Below are positions 14,591-21,450 of a DNA stretch of 64,000 bases, in pieces (positions within the stretch are counted from its first letter, which is position 1; each line of letters begins with the position of its first letter). This DNA is from Bacteroidia bacterium (GTDB lineage Bacteria > Bacteroidota > Ignavibacteria > SZUA-365). The translations under genes were made by a program, and so were the position numbers. The notes below the pieces were generated by a model. That model worked only from the letters and a program-made list of their open reading frames with translations. It made no database searches and was not told the origin of the DNA. Where the stretch lies: the NCBI GenBank assembly GCA_027493955.1, contig JAOSJT010000001.1, forward strand, positions 3,707,131 to 3,771,130. The letters run 5' to 3'.

Positions 14591-14686
14591 CGGAGAAGGT
14601 GGGATTCGAACCCACGGTACGCTTTCACGTACACACGCTTTCCAGTCAGCCTCTGGCTGACAGTTCAGCCACTCCTGCACCTCTCC
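14591..14686 (-). pseudogene. tRNA-Ser(GGA)-like gene with palindrome in place of an anticodon-stem strand
   Basis: It matches the intact tRNA-Ser(GGA) base for base except that GCACGC (5' anticodon stem) is replaced by TCAGCCAGAGGCTGA. The acceptor, D-, variable and T-arms and the anticodon loop are unchanged, and the promoter is conserved. Without CACGC the anticodon stem cannot pair with GCGTG, and removing the insert would not restore it. I therefore call it a pseudogene, though tRNA finders may report it as a tRNA with an insertion. Confidence 0.8.
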
Positions 14687-14716
14687 GATTATCTCCGCAA
14701 AAAAGCAGAGATGTAA

Positions 14717-14745
14717 AATATAGAGTGAAACTGGTGGATTTGCAA
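14717..14745 (-). promoter_or_regulatory. Promoter of the tRNA-Ser-like gene
   Basis: On the minus strand TTGCAA (14745-14740) and TATATT (14722-14717) are 17 bp apart and 30 nt upstream of the tRNA-like 5' end, exactly as at 2007-2035. The sequence between and around the boxes is also nearly the same. Confidence 0.75.
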
Positions 14746-14892
14746 AAGACAACACCGCAACGATGGAAAATTTCGAGTCCATGCACCAGGCAAAGGTCTC
14801 TCTCCCCGTAACTTTTTCCGGTGCTTCTTCGTATCTTAAAGGATTGCGGCATTCTGTCGCATCACGCACTCCCACTCGTTCACTGCGGCTGC

Positions 14893-15543
14893 ATGATTCA
14901 GGCGGTTTTTTTTGATCTCGACGGCGTTATTGCCGATACGTTGCATTTCCATTATCTCGCCTGGGAAAAGATGTTCAACGATCTAGGCGGCAGCATTTCC
15001 GAACATTCCGTGCTGATACATGAAGGGCGGGCGTCGCGTGAGATTTTGCCGCGATTCATCGAGGAAGCCGGCGTTTCAATTCCGGAAGAGGAGCGCGAGA
15101 GCTTCATCGACCGCAAGCGCGAGTATTACCGCTCCATCGTCAAGGTGACGTATTTTCCGCATGTGTTCGATGTTATCGCCGCGTTGCGTACGCGGGGTTT
15201 TCACACCGCCCTGGTGACGGCATCGTCGCTGAAGAACATGGAGACGGCGCTCCCGAAGCAGCATCGGGAGTTGTTCGACTTTCTCATTACGGGCGACGAA
15301 GTCCACCGAGCAAAACCCAATCCCGATCCGTACCTTGCCCCCATGCATCACCTCGGCCTCACGCCGGAGCAATGCGTGGTGGTGGAAAACGCACCTCTCG
15401 GCATCGAATCGGCCAAGAACGCGGGCATGACCTGCGTTGCGGTGGAAACCACGCTGGGGCGCGAATACCTGACGCTCGCGGATATGGTCATCCATGAGAT
15501 CCGCGAACTTCTGGACCTCCCGTTCCTCCTTCCGAACCGATGA
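14893..15543 (+). CDS. HAD-superfamily sugar-phosphate phosphatase / beta-phosphoglucomutase-like
   Basis: It has 216 residues from MIQAVFFDLDGVI; an upstream ATG (14821) would run into the tRNA promoter region. HAD motif I is FDLDGVIAD (Asp8 nucleophile, Asp10), motif II Thr/Ser is in LVTASS, motif III Lys is in RAKPNPDPYL and motif IV is VVENAPLGIESAKNAG. The cap domain is the helical type of the beta-phosphoglucomutase/DOG phosphatase branch. The likely substrate is a phosphorylated sugar; mutase and phosphatase cannot be told apart from these motifs. Confidence 0.9.
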   Translation: MIQAVFFDLDGVIADTLHFHYLAWEKMFNDLGGSISEHSVLIHEGRASREILPRFIEEAGVSIPEEERESFIDRKREYYRSIVKVTYFPHVFDVIAALRTRGFHTALVTASSLKNMETALPKQHRELFDFLITGDEVHRAKPNPDPYLAPMHHLGLTPEQCVVVENAPLGIESAKNAGMTCVAVETTLGREYLTLADMVIHEIRELLDLPFLLPNR

Positions 15544-15610
15544 ATGCAATCAAGACAAATGAACTGATTTCAAATACAGCACACATGTTACCATCACGAG
15601 AGGTTATCGT

Positions 15611-16939
15611 ATGAAGACACGCCTCATGTATTTGCTCCTGCTTGTCGCCTTTGTTCTCCCTTTACGCGCGCAGGACTTCAAACCCATTTCGTACGAAGAG
15701 TACACACTGAAGAATGGCCTCACCGTCATTCTCCATGTCGATCGTACCGCTCCCACCGCGATGACGTACTGCCTCTACCGCGTCGGTTCCAAGGATGAGG
15801 TGACCGGTCGGACGGGATTCGCGCACTTTTTCGAACATCTCATGTTCGAGGGGACCAAAAACATCAACCGGGGTCAGATCGACAAAATGATCACCGCAGC
15901 CGGTGGCGTACTGAATGCATCAACCTCGTTCGATCAGACGGATTACTTTTTCAAGGTCCCCATCAACCAGCTCGAGCTGGCTCTGTGGATAGAATCCGAG
16001 CGCATGATGAATCTGGTTGTCAATGAAACCGGTGTGGAAACGCAGCGCGGCGTTGTGAAAGAAGAGCTGAAACAGCGCTACGAGGGCCGTCCCTACGGAA
16101 CACTGTGGGACAACATCGTCAAGACCACGTTCAAGGGTACGCAGTATGAATGGACCCCGATCGGTGTTCCCGAAGACATCAACCGTGCCTCCATCGAGGA
16201 ATTCCTTGCCTTCCACGACAAATACTATCTGCCGAACAACGCCTGCCTCGTTGTTGGCGGGGATCTCGATGTCGCGCAGACGAAAAAATGGATCGAACAG
16301 TATTTCGGCTCCATTCCTTCGGGCACCGAACCCCCCAGGGTCACCGTCACCTTCCCTCCGCAGACCGAGCCCCGCACCGTGCTTATCGAAGAGGAGATGA
16401 CTCCCCTTCCGGCCTATATTCAGACCTATCTCTCCGTGGATTTCCAACACAAAGACGCCTACGCACTCGAGCTCATGGGTGATGTGTTGTCCAGCGGGAA
16501 AAGCTCACGCTTGTATCAGCGGCTGGTGGACAAGGATCAGCTCGCATTACAGGCCGCCAGCTTCAACGTCCCATTGGAAAAGGCCGGGCTGTTCGCGTTT
16601 TACTGCATTGCGAATTCCGGTGTAACATTCGAGCAAGTCGAGAAGGCGATCAACGAAGAAATCGCGCGGATCAAGAAAGATGGCATAACGCAGGAGGAAT
16701 TCCAGAAAGTGCGCAATGCCAAAGAGGCGTCGTTTACACGCAGCTTCATGTCGCTCGACGGCAAACTGCGCAACCTCGCGTCCTACTCGCTGTTCTACGG
16801 CAATACCGCGCTCGTGAACAAGGAAATCGAAATGTACATGAACGTCACGCGTGACGACATCAAACGCGTTGCCAACACCTACCTGCGGCCCGAGCGGCGC
16901 AATGTGGTGAAATACGTCGTCCCCGAAAAACAGAGCTGA
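15611..16939 (+). CDS. M16 family zinc peptidase (active subunit)
   Basis: It has 442 residues with GAGAGG before the ATG and a signal peptide ending LRAQ (about residue 21). The inverted zinc motif is HFFEH (His72, Glu75, His76), with the distal Glu in GVVKEELKQRYEGRPYG, so it is catalytically competent. The second half is the M16 C-terminal domain with SGKSSRLYQRLV. It is followed 31 bp later by a second M16 protein lacking the zinc motif. Such active/inactive pairs are typical of periplasmic M16B peptidases (PqqL/YmxG-like) that work as heterodimers on peptides. Confidence 0.93.
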   Translation: MKTRLMYLLLLVAFVLPLRAQDFKPISYEEYTLKNGLTVILHVDRTAPTAMTYCLYRVGSKDEVTGRTGFAHFFEHLMFEGTKNINRGQIDKMITAAGGVLNASTSFDQTDYFFKVPINQLELALWIESERMMNLVVNETGVETQRGVVKEELKQRYEGRPYGTLWDNIVKTTFKGTQYEWTPIGVPEDINRASIEEFLAFHDKYYLPNNACLVVGGDLDVAQTKKWIEQYFGSIPSGTEPPRVTVTFPPQTEPRTVLIEEEMTPLPAYIQTYLSVDFQHKDAYALELMGDVLSSGKSSRLYQRLVDKDQLALQAASFNVPLEKAGLFAFYCIANSGVTFEQVEKAINEEIARIKKDGITQEEFQKVRNAKEASFTRSFMSLDGKLRNLASYSLFYGNTALVNKEIEMYMNVTRDDIKRVANTYLRPERRNVVKYVVPEKQS

Positions 16940-16970
16940 TGTCCAACCACGCAGACAGAGGAAAAGTACA

Positions 16971-19088
16971 ATGAAGCACACACGCATGTTTATCGTCGCC
17001 CTGATTCTGTTGCTTGCAGGACAGGCGTTCGCGCAGGTGGACCGCAGTAAAAAGCCCGCTCCCGGTCCTGCGCCCAAGGCCTCTTTCCCGGAATTCTATG
17101 AAACCATGCTCGACAACGGCCTCAAGGTCTTTGTCGTGACCAATAAAGCGCAACCGCTGGTGAGCTTCCGGCTGCTTATCAGATCAGGTGCGGAGTTTGA
17201 TGGAGAGCACAGTGGCGTAGCGAATTTTACCACTTCGCTGCTCACTTCAGGTACGAAAAAGCGTACCGCGCTGCAATTCGCATCCGAAGCGGATTTTCTC
17301 GGCCTCAGTGTCGGTGCGGGTTCGGCTGACGACCAGATGTCGTTGAGTGGCTCCGGCCTCAAGAAGCACATGGACAAGTTGCTCGATCTGATGACCGACG
17401 CCTTGTACAATCCCACCTTCCCGCAGGAGGAGTTGGACAAGGAAAAGAAGCAGGCCCTGTCCGGACTGAAAACGGTGAAGAAAAATCCTGACGAAGTAAT
17501 GCAACGACTCGCGATCACTGTAGGCTACAACGTACATCCTTATGCCCGCTTCGGCATCGAGAAGGATGTGGAAGCCATCACGCGTGAACATCTCGTTGCC
17601 TTTCACAAGCAGTATTTCATTCCCAACAACGCATCCATCGCCGTTGTGGGTGATGTTACGCCGAATGAGATACTTCCGATCCTGAAAAAGCACTTCGATG
17701 CCTGGAGCAAGGGCACTCCTCCAAGGGCAAATTTCCCGGCCCCGGAACGTATTGCCGGACGCGGTGTGCATCTTGTGGATCTCGGCAGCACGCAGACGCA
17801 AACAGCGATCAACGCCATGGTTACCGGAGTTCGCCGCAGCGACCCGGATTATCTGCCGTTGAGCATCATGAACTCCATCATCGGCGGCGGATTCAGCGGT
17901 CGTCTTTTCCAGAATCTGCGCGAGACGTACAGCTTCACTTACGGTGCCTACAGCAGCTTCGAATCGCGAAAAACGGCTGGTGTATGGTCCGCCGAGGCCA
18001 GCGTGCGGCGCAGCGCCACCGATTCGGCGTTCACGCAGATCCTGCATGAAATGAACCGCATCCGCGACGAGGTGGTGAGCAGCGAGGAATTGGAAATGCA
18101 CAAGCAAAACGCCTCCGGCCGCTTCCTTCTGGGTTTGGAAAACCCCTCCTCTATCGCCAGCATGGTGCAGAACATTGATCTCTACGGATTGCCGAAGGAT
18201 TACTACAAAAAGTACGTGAGCAACATCATGGCAGTGACGTCCGCCGACGTACAGCGTTTGGCACGCAAGTACCTCACGCCTGATAATATTGCCTTTCTGG
18301 CTGTCGGTGATGCCAGCCAGATCGCGAAGCCGCTCGAATCCTTCGGTGCCGTGAAGATGTACGATGCCGACATGAATCCCGTGACGGCGGCGAAGCAGCT
18401 CGCGGTGGATATCGACGGTGAAACGCTGATGCAAAAGGCCCTGGCTGCCATGGGTGGAAAGGACAAGCTGCTTGCCCTCAAGAGCCGGGTCACCGAAGGG
18501 GAACTCGATCTTTCCTTCGGTCCGATGCAGGCAGCGGGTACCATGACGCTCACGGAGAAAGCTCCGAATAAAGCGCATCAAAAGATGCACATTGCCGTTG
18601 ATATGGGCGGCCAGATGCAGACTGTGGAATCCGAGCGCTGGGTCAATGGCGTGAAAGCCGTCGAGAAAGCGCCTATGGGTCCGCTGCGCGAGCTGACTGG
18701 TGATGAACTCACCGAAGCCCTCGAAGGCGCGATGTTCAACGACTTTGCGCGTTGGAAGGATTTGGGCTACAGCGTCGTCGTGAAGGAGAAAAAGGAGATG
18801 GACGGCCGCGCCGTGTACGTCGCGGAAATGAAGAAAAAACACGGCAGCGACGAGATCATCATCGATGCGACGAGCTTCCTTCTCACCGGGAAAATCGAAG
18901 TTCGCAATACGCCGCAGGGCCCCGTTAGCAGCGTGACGAAGCTCGGCGATTATCGTGAGGTGGATGGCATCATGCTTCCGCATTCCATGATTTCGGAAGC
19001 TGAAACGCAGACCATGAAAATGACTGTCCGTTCCTACAAACACAATAGCGACATCCCCGACAGCGTGTTCGAGAAGACCGTGCAGTAA
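16971..19088 (+). CDS. M16 family protein, inactive partner, with C-terminal LolA-like domain
   Basis: It has 705 residues with GAGGAAAA before the ATG and a signal peptide ending AFAQ. Residues about 40-250 form an M16 N-domain, but where HxxEH is expected the sequence is GVANFTTSLL, so zinc cannot bind. Residues 250-480 form the M16 C-domain and keep the substrate-binding signature LFQNLRETYSFTYGAYSS. Residues about 490-705 are an added domain (MQKALAAMGGKDKLLALKS ... SVVVKEKKEMDGRAVYV ... YREVDGIMLPHS) with the pattern of LolA-like outer-membrane lipoprotein-carrier folds. It probably pairs with the upstream peptidase. A strong terminator follows. Confidence 0.9.
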   Translation: MKHTRMFIVALILLLAGQAFAQVDRSKKPAPGPAPKASFPEFYETMLDNGLKVFVVTNKAQPLVSFRLLIRSGAEFDGEHSGVANFTTSLLTSGTKKRTALQFASEADFLGLSVGAGSADDQMSLSGSGLKKHMDKLLDLMTDALYNPTFPQEELDKEKKQALSGLKTVKKNPDEVMQRLAITVGYNVHPYARFGIEKDVEAITREHLVAFHKQYFIPNNASIAVVGDVTPNEILPILKKHFDAWSKGTPPRANFPAPERIAGRGVHLVDLGSTQTQTAINAMVTGVRRSDPDYLPLSIMNSIIGGGFSGRLFQNLRETYSFTYGAYSSFESRKTAGVWSAEASVRRSATDSAFTQILHEMNRIRDEVVSSEELEMHKQNASGRFLLGLENPSSIASMVQNIDLYGLPKDYYKKYVSNIMAVTSADVQRLARKYLTPDNIAFLAVGDASQIAKPLESFGAVKMYDADMNPVTAAKQLAVDIDGETLMQKALAAMGGKDKLLALKSRVTEGELDLSFGPMQAAGTMTLTEKAPNKAHQKMHIAVDMGGQMQTVESERWVNGVKAVEKAPMGPLRELTGDELTEALEGAMFNDFARWKDLGYSVVVKEKKEMDGRAVYVAEMKKKHGSDEIIIDATSFLLTGKIEVRNTPQGPVSSVTKLGDYREVDGIMLPHSMISEAETQTMKMTVRSYKHNSDIPDSVFEKTVQ

Positions 19089-19112
19089 GCTCGAGGTGTT
19101 GCGTCGTTTCGA

Positions 19113-19142
19113 GGCCCCGCTTTACGGCGGGGTCTTTTTTTT
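19113..19142 (+). terminator. Terminator of the M16 operon
   Basis: GGCCCCGC and GCGGGGTC form an 8-bp stem around a short TTTACG loop, followed by eight T. It lies 24 nt after the M16 stop codon. Confidence 0.9.
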
Positions 19143-19311
19143 GGATATCTGTTGCAGAGGCCCGTTGCTACCGACGGGACACACGAGGCGCCCAGGAAGA
19201 CGCACGGATGACACAAATCCGTTCTGTCGCCGTGAAGCATTGAATCGGGATGTCGGCTTGGGTATTTTCCATATCTGACCGTAGCATTCCTGAAGCAGAA
19301 AGGATAGACGC

Positions 19312-19911
19312 ATGACCATTATCAATCGTACCGCAAGCTCTCCCGTTGTCCGTATGGCCGTAAAATCATTCATCCGCTGTGTCGGACTGTTCAGTCTCAC
19401 GTTACTGTTCTTCGTACAAACCGTCTCCGCGCAATCCGTCGGCTTGTCCGGTGGCAATCAGAAGGTGTGGAAGCCGATGAACGGCCTCTACCTCGTCCTC
19501 GATCAGAGCATCGACATCGCCGACCTGCGCGAGGCCGGCCGCGAAGAGATCGTGCTCGTCAATGATTACAAATTTCTCGAAGAGAAACCAGACGATCCGC
19601 CTGTGTACATGATTCTCCGCCGCGAACCCGACGTGCCTCTGGTGCTCGCGTCAGATCCGGTGGCTGGCGAGGACAAAGACGGCAAGCCCCTGCTGAATAT
19701 CTCGCTTTCCGAAGAGCATGTTGAAACAATGCGCCGTTTCACCGAAGAAAACATCGGGGGCACGGTGGCGATCATGATCAACGCCGAAATTGTTTCCGCG
19801 CACACCATCAAGGCGGCCATCACCGGTGGCAAGCTGCAGATCACCCGCTGCGATAAAAATTCCTGCGAGTATTTTTTAGTGGAGTTACAGAAGGACGCAT
19901 CGGAGAAGTAG
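19312..19911 (+). CDS. Secreted SecD-P1-head-like protein
   Basis: It has 199 residues with AAAGGA before the ATG. One N-terminal hydrophobic segment ends VSAQ (about residue 41), which fits a signal peptide with a long n-region. The C-terminal 70 residues (EENIGGTVAIMINAEIVSAHTIK, ITGGKLQIT) strongly resemble the SecD periplasmic P1 head (GkxlAIvlnGxVisAPxIxexItGGxxqIt). There are no SecD transmembrane helices, so it is not a translocase subunit. It may be a free periplasmic protein using the same fold. Confidence 0.72.
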   Translation: MTIINRTASSPVVRMAVKSFIRCVGLFSLTLLFFVQTVSAQSVGLSGGNQKVWKPMNGLYLVLDQSIDIADLREAGREEIVLVNDYKFLEEKPDDPPVYMILRREPDVPLVLASDPVAGEDKDGKPLLNISLSEEHVETMRRFTEENIGGTVAIMINAEIVSAHTIKAAITGGKLQITRCDKNSCEYFLVELQKDASEK

Positions 19912-19983
19912 AGCGTCGATTCTCCTTAGGACGGGGTGTGTTTCCCAAGCACTTCGCAGAATAACAAACAAGAGAGTATCCGC

Positions 19984-20520
19984 ATGACCACGATTTTCTG
20001 CTCACACAAATTGTCCGCGTTTCTCGGAAGCGAGCGATTCACCCCTGTTGAAACTGCCGAGCCATCACCTCTCGGTGATTGGAATGCACACACCTTTCAC
20101 ATCGGTCGTTCAAGAATACTCGTGTTCGTCAACAACCGCACCTTGTATTGTGTGTTCATGCATGATGTGAAGAAGGCGGATTTACGGGATATCGAGACCG
20201 CCTTTCTCCGCCGAATGATGGAGCAACTCTTCTATGAACATATCGTTCGACCGGCGGAGGCGATGAAGATCGACCGAATGATGCGACCGATTGTCCTTGC
20301 CCGTTCAAACAACGATAAGCGAACCATCGGTGTGATGAACGAATTTGTATGGCAGCTCAAGGCGCAGCTCGCGAGCGAGTATCATTATCGCACCGCCTTC
20401 GCGGAGCTCAACCGATTGGCCAATGTGTTGCCAGTGGGAAGGGGAAAATCCGGCGGCAAGAAGTATCTCATGCCGGGAGAAGAGATGATGGCGCTCATAG
20501 ACGGCAGCGGGATTCGCTGA
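19984..20520 (+). CDS. DUF6933-like cytoplasmic protein
   Basis: It has 178 residues from the ATG after AAGAGAG (an earlier in-frame ATG at 19936 adds 16 unlikely residues). The layout TTIFCSHKLSAFLG, then WNAHTFHIGRSRILVFVNNRTLYCVFM, fits the DUF6933 family as I recall it (short proteins starting with an FxCSxKL strand and a hydrophobic FVNxxTLY core). No enzymatic motif is visible. The family is uncharacterised. Confidence 0.65.
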   Translation: MTTIFCSHKLSAFLGSERFTPVETAEPSPLGDWNAHTFHIGRSRILVFVNNRTLYCVFMHDVKKADLRDIETAFLRRMMEQLFYEHIVRPAEAMKIDRMMRPIVLARSNNDKRTIGVMNEFVWQLKAQLASEYHYRTAFAELNRLANVLPVGRGKSGGKKYLMPGEEMMALIDGSGIR

Positions 20521-20523
20521 ACC

Positions 20524-20575
20524 CCGGCTTGAAATGCCGGAGCGGTGTCCCCGGGAAATGCCGTTGAAAGACGGC
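20524..20575 (+). terminator. Two hairpins between convergent genes
   Basis: CCGGC/GCCGG (20524-20540, loop TTGAAAT) and GCCGT/ACGGC (20560-20575, loop TGAAAG-like) lie between genes converging at 20520 and 20631. They probably end transcription from one or both sides, although T-runs are absent. Confidence 0.4.
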
Positions 20576-20630
20576 GAAGTACCGCGCTAAGAGTGCATTC
20601 GGTTTCTTCAAGCGCGCCCGGGAATCTCGT

Positions 20631-21407
20631 CTACACGCTCAGGACCTCACTCACATCATAGCGTGATGCGATATGCACACGGGGGCGGAAATCCGGGCGC
20701 TCGTTGAGCAGCGAGGTGATTTCGCTTTCGACTAACGCCGGCGTGTTGTTGTTTTCACTGAGATGGCCCAGAAGCAGGGTGTGCAAGCGGCCGTCGCAAT
20801 GCGTGCGGATGAGATCCATCGCCTGCCGATTCGAGAGATGCCCGTGGTCGGAACGAATGCGTGCCTTGAGATGCTCCGGATAGCCGCCGGTGTCGAGCAT
20901 GTGTTCGTCATAATTGCTTTCGAGCAACAGGGCATCCACCGTTGGAAGCATGGATACCAGTTCCTGATTATGTATGCCGAGATCGGTGACGTACAGAAAA
21001 CGCTTGCCGGAAATGCGCACATCGAAGTACACTGGGTCCCGCGCGTCGTGCTGCTTGCTGTACGCCCGTACCTCGATGTCGCCGAGTGTGACAGTGTGAC
21101 CGGGATCGATGAAATGAAATCCCTTGTGCGGTTTGTGCATCCACATCCCGCGGTAGGTTTCTTCGGTGAGATACACCGGGGTGCGGTACATTTTTGTCAC
21201 CACGGGAATTCCGCGTACATGATCCGCATGCTCGTGCGTCACGAAAATACCGGCGATATGCTGCGGCGTGCGTCCGTGAATCTTCAGACGAAGTTCCACC
21301 TGTCTGCGCGAGATGCCGCAGTCGAGCAGTACTCCGCGACCGCTGGCGGCGGATTCGACATAGACAGCGTTGCCGTTGCTGCCGGAATTCAGCACAATAA
21401 TGTGCAT
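20631..21407 (-). CDS. MBL-fold metallohydrolase, YycJ/WalJ-like
   Basis: It has 258 residues from MHIIVLNSGSNGNAVYV, the standard start of the YycJ/PhnP-type branch of metallo-beta-lactamase-fold proteins. Metal ligands are in VTHEHADHVRG (His58, His60, Asp62, His63), with a further Asp in VTDLGIHN and a terminal His in LLGHLSENN. YycJ-like proteins are suspected 5'-exonucleases or tRNA/DNA nucleases. A perfect hairpin GGCCGGCG/CGCCGGCC sits directly before the ATG and no Shine-Dalgarno is visible. It may double as terminator of the S46 gene upstream (stop at 21451) or hide the start. Confidence 0.88.
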   Translation of the reverse strand: MHIIVLNSGSNGNAVYVESAASGRGVLLDCGISRRQVELRLKIHGRTPQHIAGIFVTHEHADHVRGIPVVTKMYRTPVYLTEETYRGMWMHKPHKGFHFIDPGHTVTLGDIEVRAYSKQHDARDPVYFDVRISGKRFLYVTDLGIHNQELVSMLPTVDALLLESNYDEHMLDTGGYPEHLKARIRSDHGHLSNRQAMDLIRTHCDGRLHTLLLGHLSENNNTPALVESEITSLLNERPDFRPRVHIASRYDVSEVLSV

Positions 21408-21450
21408 GGCCGGCGATGCGCCGGCCATGTCGGACTTCCAGAGTGTGGAG

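Larger units (their letters stand above)
14154..14672 (-). mobile_element. tRNA-Ser/GIY-YIG module flanked by 117-bp direct repeats (locus 2)
   Basis: 14154-14270 and 14556-14672 are identical 117-bp direct repeats. Each comprises a terminator hairpin plus the 3' 82 nt of a tRNA-Ser, and they enclose the GIY-YIG gene. The period is 402 bp, against 427 at the first locus; the difference is about the size of the extra palindromes there. The organisation (tRNA-Ser, terminator, GIY-YIG, tRNA-Ser 3' part) is the same at both loci. Calling it mobile is an inference from this duplication pattern. Confidence 0.6.

Noticed and set aside
14591-14686. Functional tRNA-Ser with an intron
   Set aside because: Removing the palindrome leaves no partner for the 3' anticodon-stem strand GCGTG, so splicing alone would not yield a normal tRNA.
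17247-19043. 598-codon minus-strand frame opposite the second M16 gene
   Set aside because: It is antisense to a clear M16 protein; its composition (His, Arg, Phe) is typical of shadow frames.
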